Source: Paenirhodobacter enshiensis (GTDB lineage: Bacteria > Pseudomonadota > Alphaproteobacteria > Rhodobacterales > Rhodobacteraceae). Taken from it: a DNA stretch of 64,000 nt. The stretch is from NCBI RefSeq assembly GCF_000740785.1, contig NZ_JFZB01000023.1:1-64000 (forward strand), in the 5' to 3' direction. The notes under the pieces were generated by a model. It did not search any database. It saw nothing but the letters and a program-made list of their open reading frames with translations, and had not been told where the DNA came from. Of the stretch, positions 34,592 to 43,388 are shown in pieces; the stretch's first letter is position 1; each line of letters opens with the position of its first letter. Both the position numbers and the translations under genes were made by a program.

Positions 34592-36331
34592 TCAGAGGCC
34601 GAGGCCTCGCTTGCGACCGAAGTCCCAATCGACCCCGCCATCGTCGCGGGCGACGCCGGAGACATGACGGCCGATCTGTTTGTCGAGAGAGGGCGACCAG
34701 GTCACGAGTTGGAAGCCGAGCCCGTCATCAATCATCGCGTAACGGCCGGAGGCGAGCGCGAAGCGCTGGCGATAGGAACCGGCGACATACTCCCCGCTGC
34801 CAGCGCGGTTGAACGGCAGCCCGGCCTCGGCCGCGAGCTTCTCGCCGAGGGCATCGACCTCGCGCTGGCGCAGGGTGGTGAGGAGACGACGGGCAAAGAC
34901 GACCCGCCCGCCCTGCCGCTCGGCAAAGCCCTCCCCGATCAGGGTCTCGGCGCGCTCATCCATGGCCTGACGGACCTCGGCTCCGAAGCCGCTGTCGGAC
35001 AGCGCAATCGGATCGCGGGCGATGGCCTGCCGGTCTAGCCAGGTCGCGCCCGAAGCCCCCACCTGCGCGCCGAGATCGAGATCGGAACGAACGGCAAGCG
35101 CCACACGGCGCGTGCCTTGTGCATCCTCCCAGGCCCGAAGCTCGACGATGGAACCCGGAGGACTGTCGCCGGCGGCATCCAGATGCGAGAGCCTGATGTG
35201 ATGACTGCGCCCGTCCACGCCGTCGACGACAGCATAGGCGGTGCCCTTCAACTCGTCATCGAGGCCCCGCTCGACCAGACGACCGATGACAGGAACGTCG
35301 AGGCTTTCACCGGCGAGGACATAGCTGCCTGAGCCGCGCTCGATCCCACGTTCGGTCAGGGCGCGGTGCATGCGCTTGATGATATCGCCGCGCTCACCCA
35401 GCTCGCGCAGGACCGTCTCGGCCTCGGGCCGGATCACCCATTGCGCCGGGCCGATCTGATCGGCAACCCCGAGGACTTCGAGGGTGCGAAGCCGGCCGAC
35501 CTTCAGCGTCTGGAACTCGTCCTGTGGTCGGTCGGCATGGGGCGCGAGATCGACGACACCAGACTTGCCGGCATCGCGGACAAGCTGCCGGTCGATTTGG
35601 GTCCAGCGCTCGGCCTCGACCTGCCGTTCCAGATTGCGGTGAATCTCGATGTCGGTGCGCGGGCCGAGTTCCTGTGTGACGAGATCCTGAGCGCGGGCGC
35701 GCATCCCCTCTTTGATGTAATCCCGCGAGATCACCAGGTCCTGGCCGTCATCCATGCGGCCGCGCAGGATGATATGGGTATGGGGGTTGTCGGTGTTCCA
35801 GTGATCGACCGCGACCCAGTCCAGCCTGGTGCCGAGATCCTTCTCCATCTGCGCCATCAACTCGCGGGCATGCTCGCGCAGGTCGATCATCTCGACGGCA
35901 TCCTCGGGCGAGACAATGAAGCGAAAATGGTGCCGGTCATCCTTGCAGCGTTCGGCGAACGCGCGGGCGTCCATGTCATCCCCCTCGGGGCCGAAGAGAT
36001 GCGCCTTTTCCCCGTCACGGGTCACACCGTCACGGCCGAGATAGTTCAGATGCGCCGCGAGAGGTGCAGAGCGCGCCGTGTGACGCACCACGCGGGTTTT
36101 GATTACGACATTGCGCGACCGCCCGGTGAGCATGCGATTGGCCTGAATGCTGGCGCGTTGTCCCCGGCCAAAGTGCGAGCGGTTGCCGGAGGTGACCTTA
36201 CCCGAACGCGAAACCCGCCCACCGGCCTTCTGCGCCGCCGCCAATGCCTGGGCGATGAAGGGACGCGCCTGCTGTGCGCGGGTTGAGCGAATGCGCCCCG
36301 GGCGGATACGGAACTCGCTGTCATCGGCCAT
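34592..36331 (-). CDS. VirD2/TraI-type relaxase with DUF3363
   Basis: The 579-aa protein nicks the element at oriT and stays bound to the DNA 5' end. The N-terminal relaxase domain has a candidate nucleophilic Tyr in HLNYLGRDG (Y97) and the metal triad in DHWNTDNPHTHIILRG (His177, 184, 186). The C-terminal two thirds matches the DUF3363 region typical of these ICE relaxases. It lies 25 bp upstream of traG on the same strand. A palindrome-rich AT-rich region directly upstream is the best oriT candidate. Confidence 0.9.
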   Translation of the reverse strand: MADDSEFRIRPGRIRSTRAQQARPFIAQALAAAQKAGGRVSRSGKVTSGNRSHFGRGQRASIQANRMLTGRSRNVVIKTRVVRHTARSAPLAAHLNYLGRDGVTRDGEKAHLFGPEGDDMDARAFAERCKDDRHHFRFIVSPEDAVEMIDLREHARELMAQMEKDLGTRLDWVAVDHWNTDNPHTHIILRGRMDDGQDLVISRDYIKEGMRARAQDLVTQELGPRTDIEIHRNLERQVEAERWTQIDRQLVRDAGKSGVVDLAPHADRPQDEFQTLKVGRLRTLEVLGVADQIGPAQWVIRPEAETVLRELGERGDIIKRMHRALTERGIERGSGSYVLAGESLDVPVIGRLVERGLDDELKGTAYAVVDGVDGRSHHIRLSHLDAAGDSPPGSIVELRAWEDAQGTRRVALAVRSDLDLGAQVGASGATWLDRQAIARDPIALSDSGFGAEVRQAMDERAETLIGEGFAERQGGRVVFARRLLTTLRQREVDALGEKLAAEAGLPFNRAGSGEYVAGSYRQRFALASGRYAMIDDGLGFQLVTWSPSLDKQIGRHVSGVARDDGGVDWDFGRKRGLGL

Positions 36332-36475
36332 GGGTCAAGCCTGCACCGTGTAAAACAGAAAATAAAAACAACAAGATAACGGCGAAGCGCACAGTGCGGA
36401 CCAGCGCCGCACGGTGCGAAACGCGCCAGAAATCCCTGCAAAAACAACCGCCCGAGCGTCGCGCACCGTGCGCCT
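36332..36475. other. Palindrome cluster upstream of the relaxase: operator or oriT candidate
   Basis: Three near-identical palindromes occur: GCGCACAGTGCG (36387-36398), CGCACGGTGCG (36408-36418) and GCGCACCGTGCGC (36461-36473). The first two are 21 bp apart, two helical turns. An A-rich stretch (36355-36380) lies between them and the relaxase start. Relaxase genes commonly lie beside oriT, and CopG/MobC-like proteins bind such repeats. No nick site can be named from sequence alone. Confidence 0.45.
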
Positions 36476-36574
36476 TTTTATCTCGCCATCCTTCGGTCGT
36501 GGTGCCTCTCGTCACCCCTCGCGCCCTCCAAGACACGCCAGAGCACGACGGAATGCGAAGTGTCGTCGCGCGGG

Positions 36575-37339
36575 TCATGGCCGGGCCTCACCAGTTTCTC
36601 GCCTGACGAAGAGGCCCTCGGCCTGCGGGGCGATGCCCGCCTGCGGCACCGCCGGGACGGGTGAAGGAGCGCCACCGATCGTCCGGTGAGGCGGCACAAG
36701 AGCGATCGCAGAGGTCCCGTCCTCGCGGCTGATGAAGAGCGCCGCTTCACGCCAATCGCGCGGCCGGGCTGCAGCAACAGTGTCGCCCAACGGCCGGTCG
36801 CTAAGCAGAACGGGCACAAGCGCGGCGACATAGGCGCGCGTCTCGGCGGGCAGCGGACGATCCGCCAAGCGGAACTCGTCGTAGCGGGCGGGACCGGCAT
36901 TATAGGCCGCCAGCATCGCCGCGACATTGCCATAGCGATCCCACATCTCGCGCAGATAGGCCGTTCCCGCGAGGATGTTGTCACGCGGCTTGAAGGGATC
37001 ATGGCCGAGGCCATGACGGATGCGCAGGCCGGCCCAGGTGTCGGGCATGACCTGCATCAGCCCCATCGCGCCAGCGGATGAAACCGCGCGAAGATCACCC
37101 GCGCTTTCTGCCCGCATCACGGCCATGATCCAGGTCGTCGGAATGCCGAAGCGCTGCGACGCCTCGGCAATATGGGCGGCGTAGGGATGCGCGGCAATTG
37201 CGTGTTCGGGCACATCGGTTTGCGCCATCAGCGGTTGCGTGGCGACGACCGGGAGGAAGAGGCCGGAAAGAAGAAGGAGGAGCATGCGGTGGCAGATGCC
37301 ACCTCTCCCCGAGGCGGGACGGGTGCAGGACGCGATCAT
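36575..37339 (-). CDS. Lytic transglycosylase (VirB1-like)
   Basis: The 254-aa protein has an N-terminal signal (MLLLLLSGLFLPVVATQPLM) and an SLT domain: IPTTWIMAVMRAESAGDLRA with catalytic Glu78, then SSAGAMGLMQVMPDTW and MLAAYNAGPARYDE. It cuts peptidoglycan to let the secretion channel through. The start follows the DUF736 stop by 2 nt and AGGA lies 6 nt before it. Confidence 0.9.
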   Translation of the reverse strand: MIASCTRPASGRGGICHRMLLLLLSGLFLPVVATQPLMAQTDVPEHAIAAHPYAAHIAEASQRFGIPTTWIMAVMRAESAGDLRAVSSAGAMGLMQVMPDTWAGLRIRHGLGHDPFKPRDNILAGTAYLREMWDRYGNVAAMLAAYNAGPARYDEFRLADRPLPAETRAYVAALVPVLLSDRPLGDTVAAARPRDWREAALFISREDGTSAIALVPPHRTIGGAPSPVPAVPQAGIAPQAEGLFVRRETGEARP

Positions 37340-37341
37340 CG

Positions 37342-37677
37342 TCAGTCCTGCTCATCGCGCTTCTTCGGGCGGGTCCAGTGCAACCCCCACTCCCTGCCCT
37401 CCTCATCCGACTGGAACAGGCGGGCGCGGATCGGATGCAGGAAAACCGGATCATCGAGCAGGACCGAAACGAACGCCCCTGCGGTTTCGCCGGTATGTTT
37501 CCAGCCCGCACCAACCTCCGGACCATCCTCGTCACCGAGATGGATGCGATAGGCAGGAGCCTTCTCGGTATCGACGTTATCGGTTGGAACAAAGGTCAGC
37601 TCCAGGTCGAGCGAGAGCGTGCGAAGCTGTCCGGAATAGCCGGACGGGGTGCGTGTGAATTGGCCGATCTGTGGCAT
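37342..37677 (-). CDS. DUF736 protein (first copy)
   Basis: The 111-aa protein starts MPQIGQFTRTPSGYSGQLRT and carries APAYRIHL and the end W-G-L-H-W-T-R-P, the DUF736 pattern. The family is found almost only on conjugative elements and its function is unknown. GAGG precedes the ATG. A second, diverged DUF736 gene lies at 43.1 kb. Confidence 0.85.
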   Translation of the reverse strand: MPQIGQFTRTPSGYSGQLRTLSLDLELTFVPTDNVDTEKAPAYRIHLGDEDGPEVGAGWKHTGETAGAFVSVLLDDPVFLHPIRARLFQSDEEGREWGLHWTRPKKRDEQD

Positions 37678-37744
37678 TGGAAGCTCCTTCCTCACGCGGT
37701 GAATGGGAGGCAGGCCGTTTGCACGTCCCGCGATGGACGCGCCG

Positions 37745-38287
37745 TCACCGCTCCGGCGCGTGCCAGACGAGGCGGCCATCGCCACCCTCATCGGTGAACA
37801 GCGGACTGGCCCGGCCGATCACGGCCGAGGTGGGGAACGGACCGAAATATCGGCCATCGAAGCTGTCAGAGACCGCCGGGTTCATCAGGAAAACCTCGCC
37901 CTCGGCAATGGTGCGGCAGCCCTGCCAGACGGGAAGATCACGGCCTTGGCTGTCGCGCTCTCGCGCCACCCCCAGGTGTCTGCCATCGACGGTGATCGCG
38001 GCGCCGGCGCGGCAGACCCGTTGCCCCGGCAGCCCGATGACGTGCTTCAGGATCGGCACATCGCGACCGACATAGCCGCGCGCGACCATGAAACCTGCAA
38101 AGGGTTCGGGCGGCATGACCACGACCAGATCTGGCACCGCGAGCCGGTCCACCGGCGCGATGGTGTAGAAACCAATCGGCACGCTGGCCGAGGCGTTCCA
38201 AACCAGCCGTGGCGCAGTCGGAATGCTGCCGGCGATGACGGCGGCGAGCGCCGCAACCGTCACCATGATGTAGCGGACACGGGTCAT
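37745..38287 (-). CDS. traF: TraF-type S26 signal peptidase
   Basis: The 180-aa protein has an N-terminal membrane helix, catalytic Ser36 in SASVPIGFY and catalytic Lys81 in ILKHVIGLPGQRVC, followed by VPVWQGCRTIAEGEVFLMNP-like S26 features. In RP4, TraF is the peptidase that matures and cyclises the TrbC pilin, so a partner of the trbC product here is likely. The ATG at 38287 overlaps the DUF2840 stop. Confidence 0.88.
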   Translation of the reverse strand: MTRVRYIMVTVAALAAVIAGSIPTAPRLVWNASASVPIGFYTIAPVDRLAVPDLVVVMPPEPFAGFMVARGYVGRDVPILKHVIGLPGQRVCRAGAAITVDGRHLGVARERDSQGRDLPVWQGCRTIAEGEVFLMNPAVSDSFDGRYFGPFPTSAVIGRASPLFTDEGGDGRLVWHAPER

Positions 38288-38859
38288 TGCGTTCGCCCCT
38301 TCGAAAGCTCCACCGGAGCTTTTGACACGCCGCGCGAACCGGAGCTCACCTCCTGACGCCGGAGCCACGCTCCATGGCGCTCTGCCGTATAGGCGCGCGG
38401 CGCTTCGCCCGCCTTCATCCAGTGCCCGACATGACGCCAGTGGTCGGGATCGACCTCGGCAGGGTCGATGCCGAAACCCTCGATTGCATCGATATGGCGC
38501 AGGACCTCTTCGACCTTGGGCCAGCCTTCGATCTTCAACAAAATCTCGCCACCGGGACGCACGAAGGGCAGCGTCTGACAGGCGCTACCAGGCGCGATCG
38601 TGCGCACGATGTCGATGCGCGAGACAACGGTGCCGTAGTCATTCGCCGCCCAACGGACGAAGCCAAACACGGCACCGGGACAGAAGAAGACGATGCGGCG
38701 ACTGCGGTCGAGGATCTGCGTTCCGGCCTCCTGGCCGAACCTGATCCAGAACTCGATCCGCTTCTCCACCCAGGTCAGTTCCACGCGCGTCAGCTCGCCG
38801 CGGGAATGGTCGTCGAACGGTCCGTCTTCGGTCACGCCGGGGATCACAAAGCCGGTCAT
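38284..38859 (-). CDS. DUF2840 protein
   Basis: The 191-aa protein reads LTWVEKRIEFWIRFGQEAGT, FFCPGAVFGFVRWAANDYGT and LPFVRPGGEILLKIEGWPKV, matching DUF2840, a family restricted to conjugative elements and of unknown function. It overlaps its neighbours on both sides by 4 nt (ATGA) and forms a unit with traF, the RHH gene and parA. Confidence 0.85.
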   Translation of the reverse strand: MTGFVIPGVTEDGPFDDHSRGELTRVELTWVEKRIEFWIRFGQEAGTQILDRSRRIVFFCPGAVFGFVRWAANDYGTVVSRIDIVRTIAPGSACQTLPFVRPGGEILLKIEGWPKVEEVLRHIDAIEGFGIDPAEVDPDHWRHVGHWMKAGEAPRAYTAERHGAWLRRQEVSSGSRGVSKAPVELSKGRTQ

Positions 38860-39110
38860 TGAGGTTCTCCTTCGGGTTCCGGGTATTCGCGCCTGAGCAA
38901 CTCGCGCAGCATGTCAGCGACAGTGACGCCGCGGCTGAAAGCTGCGACCTTGATGCGACCGCGCAGGTCCGGGGTGATGTCGATGGTGAGTCGGGCCGTA
39001 TAGATCGCCGCCGCGCGACCGTGTGCGGATGGCGCCTCGCCAGCCTTGATCCAGGTCTCGGCATCGACTGGCCGCGCGGCGAAACCACGCTTGTCATTGC
39101 GCCCGCTCAT
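38856..39110 (-). CDS. Ribbon-helix-helix partner of ParA
   Basis: The 84-aa protein ends with a ribbon-helix-helix unit ([39 protein letters not shown]). It follows parA with a 4-nt overlap. ParA ATPases of this type are often paired with such a small centromere-binding protein, so a partition role is likely. Which DNA site it binds is not visible. Confidence 0.7.
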   Translation of the reverse strand: MSGRNDKRGFAARPVDAETWIKAGEAPSAHGRAAAIYTARLTIDITPDLRGRIKVAAFSRGVTVADMLRELLRREYPEPEGEPQ

Positions 39111-39760
39111 ACCGCCACCTTCCCAAGACCGAGGCGCCCGATCTCAGACGTCAGCGCCGCGATCTCTCGGGCAGCATGCGATTGACGGTCGATGTCACTG
39201 GCGAGCCGACCGGTTTGCGCCGCATCTGCAAAGACGACGCGCTGACCAATCGTGCTGGCAAGCACAGGAGGATTGTGATCCGCCAGCGCCTCGGCGGTGT
39301 CCCGGGCGATGACGGTGCGCGCGCCGCAGCGGTTGAGCAGGAAGCGGGCGACAAGTTCCGGCCGATAAATGCGGGCCTCCGCAAGGAGGGACAACATCTC
39401 GGCAGAGGCCCAGCCATCGAATGGCGAGGGCTGTACCGGGATCAGCACCAGATCGGCGGTGAGCAGCGCTGAGCGCATGAGCCCGGCAACACGCGGTGGG
39501 CCATCAATAACGACATGATCGACTGTGCGGGCAAGTTCGGGGACTTCGCGGTGTAGGGTGTCACGGGCCAGGCCGAGGGTGCCGAAGAGCCGCGGCAGAC
39601 CTTCGCGGGCGCGTTGCTGCGACCAGTCCAGGGCGGAGCCTTGCGGGTCGGCATCGATCAGGGTGACACGCTTGCCCTGCATCGCCAATTCACCAGCAAT
39701 ATGGAGCGCCAGCGTCGTCTTGCCGACGCCACCCTTCTGATTGAGCAGAGCGATGATCAT
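39107..39760 (-). CDS. parA: ParA partition ATPase
   Basis: The 217-aa protein has the deviant Walker A motif [11 protein letters not shown] (residues 7-17), Walker B ([10 protein letters not shown]) and [13 protein letters not shown]. It segregates or maintains the element together with the small RHH protein. It overlaps repA by 4 nt, so replication and partition genes are co-expressed. Confidence 0.92.
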   Translation of the reverse strand: MIIALLNQKGGVGKTTLALHIAGELAMQGKRVTLIDADPQGSALDWSQQRAREGLPRLFGTLGLARDTLHREVPELARTVDHVVIDGPPRVAGLMRSALLTADLVLIPVQPSPFDGWASAEMLSLLAEARIYRPELVARFLLNRCGARTVIARDTAEALADHNPPVLASTIGQRVVFADAAQTGRLASDIDRQSHAAREIAALTSEIGRLGLGKVAV

Positions 39761-40932
39761 TTGCCACCTCCCGGCAATTCGAGAGGAAGGCGGGGCGTAT
39801 CTGGATGATCGGAGGCTGCTGCAACACCCTGATCGGAAGCCGGTCGCAGCACCGATGGGGCGACGGCTGCCTTCGTCTTACCGGCCTGGCTGAGGCTTTT
39901 TGCGGTGGCACGGATGAGGTTTTCCACATCACGCGCGCGCTCTTCAAAGTTAGACTCTTTGTTAGACTCTAAGTTAAGGGCGCGATTTCCTATTTCGTTT
40001 CGGTACGTTAACCCCTGTTTGGGTTCCTGATAGCACGAGCCTCCGGTTCCCGATAGCACGATAGCCCGGGTTCCCGATAGCACGAGTCCATTCACAGGTT
40101 TTCCACAGCCCGGCGCGGGCTCGAAAGCCAGCAGCTTGCGGCCGCCAACCTCTGTCTCCAGAAAGAGCGTGTAGCCCGGCAGCGGTTGCCGCCGGATGAT
40201 GTCGCGAAGCTCGAAGGCAAACCGCTTGAAGGAGGACAGCGCCCCGGATTTCTGGTGAAGATGATGGAAATCGAAACGCCAACCGTCCCGTTGCCGGCCA
40301 CCATGCTTGCGCACGAGGCGATAGAGCCAACGGTCTAGCCCGCCGGTCAGCTCGAAATACGCCCGGTCGATGGTGAGGATCAGCGCACTGTCGAGCACGG
40401 CCTGGTAAAACCAGTCGGGCACGATCAGCTCGATGCCGTCCGGGCGCCCCTCCCTGTCGCTGCGCTCCTGCCATTCGTTGATCCAGGAGAAGCGATGGCG
40501 ACGTCCTTCCGCCGGCTGCCGGATCGAGGTGGAGATCGTCGTCGACTGCAGACGATCCAGCGCCGCCTTCAGGCGCTGATAGTCCCGCGCACTGGTTCCG
40601 CGACCAACATAGGTGAGGATCTCATATGGGGTGGCCCCCATCAGACGGGAGGTGCGCAGCCCCGCGTCACGCGCCTCGACGATCTGGCTCGCCGCCCAGA
40701 TCAGGATGTCGGCATCCCAGATCGTGGCCATACCGTGATCGGGAACCGCTTCGACCCGTATGCTGACGCTGCCAGCGGCAAAGTCGATCGGTGCGACCCG
40801 TTTGGATTTGGCGAGGGAGAAAAAGGGATAGGCCATGAGGTCTTGCGCATCTCTTGGGGCGAAATCCCCGGGCAGCGCGCGGAACAGATCGAGCTGTCCA
40901 CGCTCGGAACGGGGTCTGCGTCCATCGGTCAT
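39757..40932 (-). CDS. repA: Replication initiator protein A (RepA)
   Basis: The 391-aa protein matches the replication initiator protein A family: [53 protein letters not shown] and [11 protein letters not shown]. The frame stays open upstream of 40932 but that part is antisense to nothing conserved, and [12 protein letters not shown] begins the family match. An origin-like array lies inside its 3' third and is translated as part of the protein (repeated V-L-S-G-T). A complete rep/par set supports plasmid-like replication of the element. Confidence 0.88.
   Translation of the reverse strand: MTDGRRPRSERGQLDLFRALPGDFAPRDAQDLMAYPFFSLAKSKRVAPIDFAAGSVSIRVEAVPDHGMATIWDADILIWAASQIVEARDAGLRTSRLMGATPYEILTYVGRGTSARDYQRLKAALDRLQSTTISTSIRQPAEGRRHRFSWINEWQERSDREGRPDGIELIVPDWFYQAVLDSALILTIDRAYFELTGGLDRWLYRLVRKHGGRQRDGWRFDFHHLHQKSGALSSFKRFAFELRDIIRRQPLPGYTLFLETEVGGRKLLAFEPAPGCGKPVNGLVLSGTRAIVLSGTGGSCYQEPKQGLTYRNEIGNRALNLESNKESNFEERARDVENLIRATAKSLSQAGKTKAAVAPSVLRPASDQGVAAASDHPDTPRLPLELPGGGK
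39918..40107. other. Candidate replication origin within repA
   Basis: The segment holds three direct repeats GGTTCC(C/T)GATAGCACGA at 40022-40038, 40045-40061 and 40069-40085 (period 23-24 bp). Tandem 12-mers GTTAGACTCTTT, GTTAGACTCTAA and a degenerate third start at 39949, 39961 and 39973 in an AT-rich patch. The word GGTTTTCCACA occurs at 39918-39928 and 40097-40107, each holding a DnaA-box-like TTTTCCACA. Iterons, an AT-rich unwinding element and flanking DnaA boxes are the parts of an iteron-type origin. Confidence 0.65.
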
Positions 40933-40949
40933 GAAGGTGTCGCCCCAGG

Positions 40950-41231
40950 TCAGCGCACGAAGCGACCGGGCTGCGGGAGGTTCGGGAGCGTGTGGCGTTT
41001 CGCTGGCAGCACCTGCCCGCGCGGGTCGGAAGTCGAGGTGACAGCGCCGCGTCCGACCCAGGCCTGCAGGTCCTCGATAGCATAGACCACGCGTCCGCCC
41101 AGCTTGTGGTAGGCGGGACCGGTACCATAGGTCCGGTGCTTCTCCAGCGTCCGAGCCGACAGGCTCAGGAACTGGGCGGCTTCTTTGGTGCGCAGATAGC
41201 GCGGGGGAAGTTCGGTTGAGATGGCGGACAT
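40950..41231 (-). CDS. AlpA/excisionase-like helix-turn-helix protein
   Basis: The 93-aa protein reads PPRYLRTKEAAQFLSLSART and LEKHRTYGTGPAYHKLGGRV-VYAIEDLQAWV, the winged-helix pattern of AlpA/excisionase-type proteins. It ends 17 bp before repA on the same strand and could regulate rep/par genes or act in excision. Which of these is not decided by the sequence. Confidence 0.75.
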   Translation of the reverse strand: MSAISTELPPRYLRTKEAAQFLSLSARTLEKHRTYGTGPAYHKLGGRVVYAIEDLQAWVGRGAVTSTSDPRGQVLPAKRHTLPNLPQPGRFVR

Positions 41232-41368
41232 CGGGCGTCTCCCTACTGTGTGTGACCAGTGCCGCGAAACAGCGGCTGATGACGGTCACGATGGCGAAGC
41301 GCGTCCGGTCAGATGCAGTGGGAAGGTAGCAGGGGTAAATCCGCACACCGCGGCGCGGGATCGCCGAC

Positions 41369-42143
41369 CTAGAGGCGGCGCTGGTGGCGAAGGAGCTTGC
41401 GATAGCCGCCAGCGATCAGGTCACGCCCCTCGCGAAGGAGGCTGGAGACGGCAAAGCGGGCCGAGGAGACCTGCCATTCATCGCGGTCCAGGCGACCGGT
41501 CCGGAAGAGGACCTCGGCGATTTGCTTCTGGGTCGCGCCATGGAAGGCGGCGTCGGAGGCTTGAAGGACACGCCGCAGGCGCGCTTTCTGCTGCGCGGTC
41601 AGGCGGGTGTCGCGGGGGATTGATCGGCGGCGGTGCTGGTCCGCCAGGAGCCGCTGGATTGCTTCGATGCGGTCGAGCCCCTCGAGGCCGAGAGGAACGG
41701 TGGCCACAAGCCGACCACGGTCTTTCAGGGGAGCGACGAGATGCAGGTATGTTCCGTCCGGCAGCCTGTGGCGCAGGTGCTTGCCAATCGGGGATGCCCT
41801 GCCCTTCGGGGCAACTATCTCATCGCCGGGCGCGCCAGTCTCTCCTGCGAGTGCCTCGGGGGCGACCGCGAGGATCACGGCGCTGGTATCGATTTCGGGG
41901 CGCCAGAATATCTCGGCGACAGTCGCGCTCAGACCGGGCCGTATCGGGAAAGCACAGACCCCATCGACGGCCGACCTGATACCTCAGGTCAGCCCTCTCA
42001 GGTGGTCCCCCTGCAAGTTCTGCATAGTCATCTTGATATTCGGGATTGCGGCGCAGGCACTCCCAGCCGAGTTCCGGCGCGGCCAGATCATCGAGATAGT
42101 CATAGGCTGCCTGGTCACGCCAATTCGAGCGGTCGGGTTGCAT
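41369..42143 (-). pseudogene. Frameshifted DUF6499-DUF2285 regulator
   Basis: From ATG 42143 the frame reads MQPDRSNWRDQAAYDYLDDL, PELGWECLRRNPEYQDDYAE and WGLCFPDTARS, the DUF6499 region. The match then leaves this frame near 41930-41938 and continues in the next one as LSATVAEIFWRPEIDTSAVI, followed by a DUF2285 region (LTAQQKARLRRVLQASDAAF). One extra base explains the break. Intact homologues are single proteins of about 250 aa. The downstream part could restart at a GTG at about 41878. A sequencing error or slippage site would look the same. Confidence 0.65.
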
Positions 42144-42249
42144 GGCATCGCCTCTCCCTTGGGTTGATTTCAGGAAAGGATTCCGAGAGATCAATCACTT
42201 GGGAAGTCCGCCGCAATGCATCAGGTGATGCGTGGGACGCATCACCTTC

Positions 42250-42525
42250 TCAGCTGGTTCGCCCCGCCGCCAATTGCCGATAGCCCTCAGAACTCAGCCA
42301 GTGTGCGCGTTCAAGATGGGCGTCGTGAACCAAACGCGCCCGTTCCGGCTCTTTCTGCGTATCGAGGCCCAGGATGATCTGCGCCGCCTCCTGCCAGCTC
42401 GCGCCCTCGCCTGCAGCATCAAGCAAACGCATATACTGCGCCATGTGACGGCGGTCATATTCCGTCACCACGGCCCCCTGCGGCGGCACATCCTGCAAGC
42501 TGCTGATCGTCACACGCATCCCCAC
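42250..42525 (-). CDS. Small DUF2285-like conjugative-element protein
   Basis: The 91-aa protein reads VVTEYDRRHMAQYMRLLDAA, WQEAAQIILGLDTQKEPERA and HLERAHWLSSEGYRQL. This is a compact helical protein type repeatedly found beside the DUF6499/DUF2285 regulator in such ICEs. Function unknown. An internal ATG at 42519 is an alternative start. Confidence 0.65.
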   Translation of the reverse strand: MGMRVTISSLQDVPPQGAVVTEYDRRHMAQYMRLLDAAGEGASWQEAAQIILGLDTQKEPERARLVHDAHLERAHWLSSEGYRQLAAGRTS

Positions 42526-42618
42526 TGCGGCTTCTGTACAACCCTAGCACAGAAGGTTGACGTTTTCGTGAGCACGGCAATAGCGCAATTCCGTTCACGG
42601 CGAAACCTGCCGGAATAG

Positions 42619-42867
42619 TCAGCTCTTAGCGACAGCCTTCGCCTGCACATGCATCACTCCAATCCCCTGGTCGGAGTTCAGGAGCAGAATGCCATTCGCT
42701 TCGAACGCTCGTCGAACCTGATCGCGCGTGGTCTCGTAGACCTCGAGCCCGCTTTCGGACTCAAGGCGCTTGAGCGCGGTCAAAGATACCCGGGCCTCAT
42801 CCGCAAGCTGCTCCTGTGTCCATCCAAGAAGCGCACGCGCGGCCCGCGATTGTCGGGCGGTGATCAT
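42619..42867 (-). CDS. XRE-family helix-turn-helix regulator
   Basis: The 82-aa protein is a Cro/C1-type HTH: ARQSRAARALLGWTQEQLAD, EARVSLTALKRLESE, then a short C-terminus. GGAGGTG lies 6 nt before ATG 42867, which is preferred over an ATG 9 nt upstream. A palindrome overlapping a TATAAT box upstream suggests autorepression. It may control the ICE lysogeny-like state. Confidence 0.85.
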   Translation of the reverse strand: MITARQSRAARALLGWTQEQLADEARVSLTALKRLESESGLEVYETTRDQVRRAFEANGILLLNSDQGIGVMHVQAKAVAKS

Positions 42868-42909
42868 GCAGATCACCTCCCATCCGACCCGGCGCGCGCG
42901 CCAGAACTA

Positions 42910-42924
42910 CGACTATTATAGTCG
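42910..42924 (-). promoter_or_regulatory. Palindromic operator over the -10 box of the XRE gene
   Basis: CGACTATTATAGTCG is a perfect palindrome around one central base. On the minus strand it contains TATAAT, a consensus -10 element, 43 nt before the start codon. No strong -35 is visible. An XRE dimer bound here would block RNA polymerase; this is inferred from position and symmetry. Confidence 0.5.
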
Positions 42925-43026
42925 CATCACAGAAATTCACCACCAAAATTCTGACGTGTTTACATCGCGATTCCGCTTTGGCACCGGAAATTTCGGGAAC
43001 TGATTCGGTTGCCCTGTTCGGCGGTC

Positions 43027-43050
43027 GGCCCCGGCCTTTCGGCCGGGGCC
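43027..43050. terminator. Strong GC hairpin after the second DUF736 gene
   Basis: GGCCCCGGCC and GGCCGGGGCC form a perfect 10-bp stem with a 4-nt loop, 11 nt past the stop of the minus-strand DUF736 gene. There is no T-run, so it may act as a stabilising 3' end or rho-assisted terminator rather than an intrinsic one. Confidence 0.5.
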
Positions 43051-43061
43051 TCGCGGCGGCG

Positions 43062-43388
43062 TTATTCTCCGCGGCGACCGTTGGGGCGGGACCAGATCAG
43101 CGCGTAGCTCTCGCCGTCTTCGTCGTCGAAGAGGTTGGCGTAGATCGGGGCGGTGAAGCTCGGATCGTCCAGCTTGAGGCCCAGATAGTCGCGGCCCTCG
43201 CCCGAGCGCTTGGACCAGGCGGCGCCGATCTCGGCGCGGCCCACCAGGACCCGGTGGCTGGGGGCGTTATCGCCGGTGGCGCGGGTATCGGGGACGATGC
43301 GCACGCCTTTGGCCTGAACGCTGAGGGTGACGATTTCGCCGGTGAATTCGTTCGAGCCGGTCTTCTTGAAGGTGCCGATGGTCGCCAT
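43062..43388 (-). CDS. DUF736 protein (second copy)
   Basis: The 108-aa protein starts MATIGTFKKTGSNEFTGEIV and ends YALIWSRPNGRRGE, a complete DUF736 domain. It is clearly diverged from the copy at 37.3 kb, which suggests different partners or old duplication. It is transcribed alone, with its own hairpin downstream. Confidence 0.85.
   Translation of the reverse strand: MATIGTFKKTGSNEFTGEIVTLSVQAKGVRIVPDTRATGDNAPSHRVLVGRAEIGAAWSKRSGEGRDYLGLKLDDPSFTAPIYANLFDDEDGESYALIWSRPNGRRGE

Noticed and set aside
40933-41346. N-terminal extension of RepA
   Set aside because: The frame is open to 41346 but overlaps the well-supported AlpA-like gene, and the family match starts at ATG 40932.
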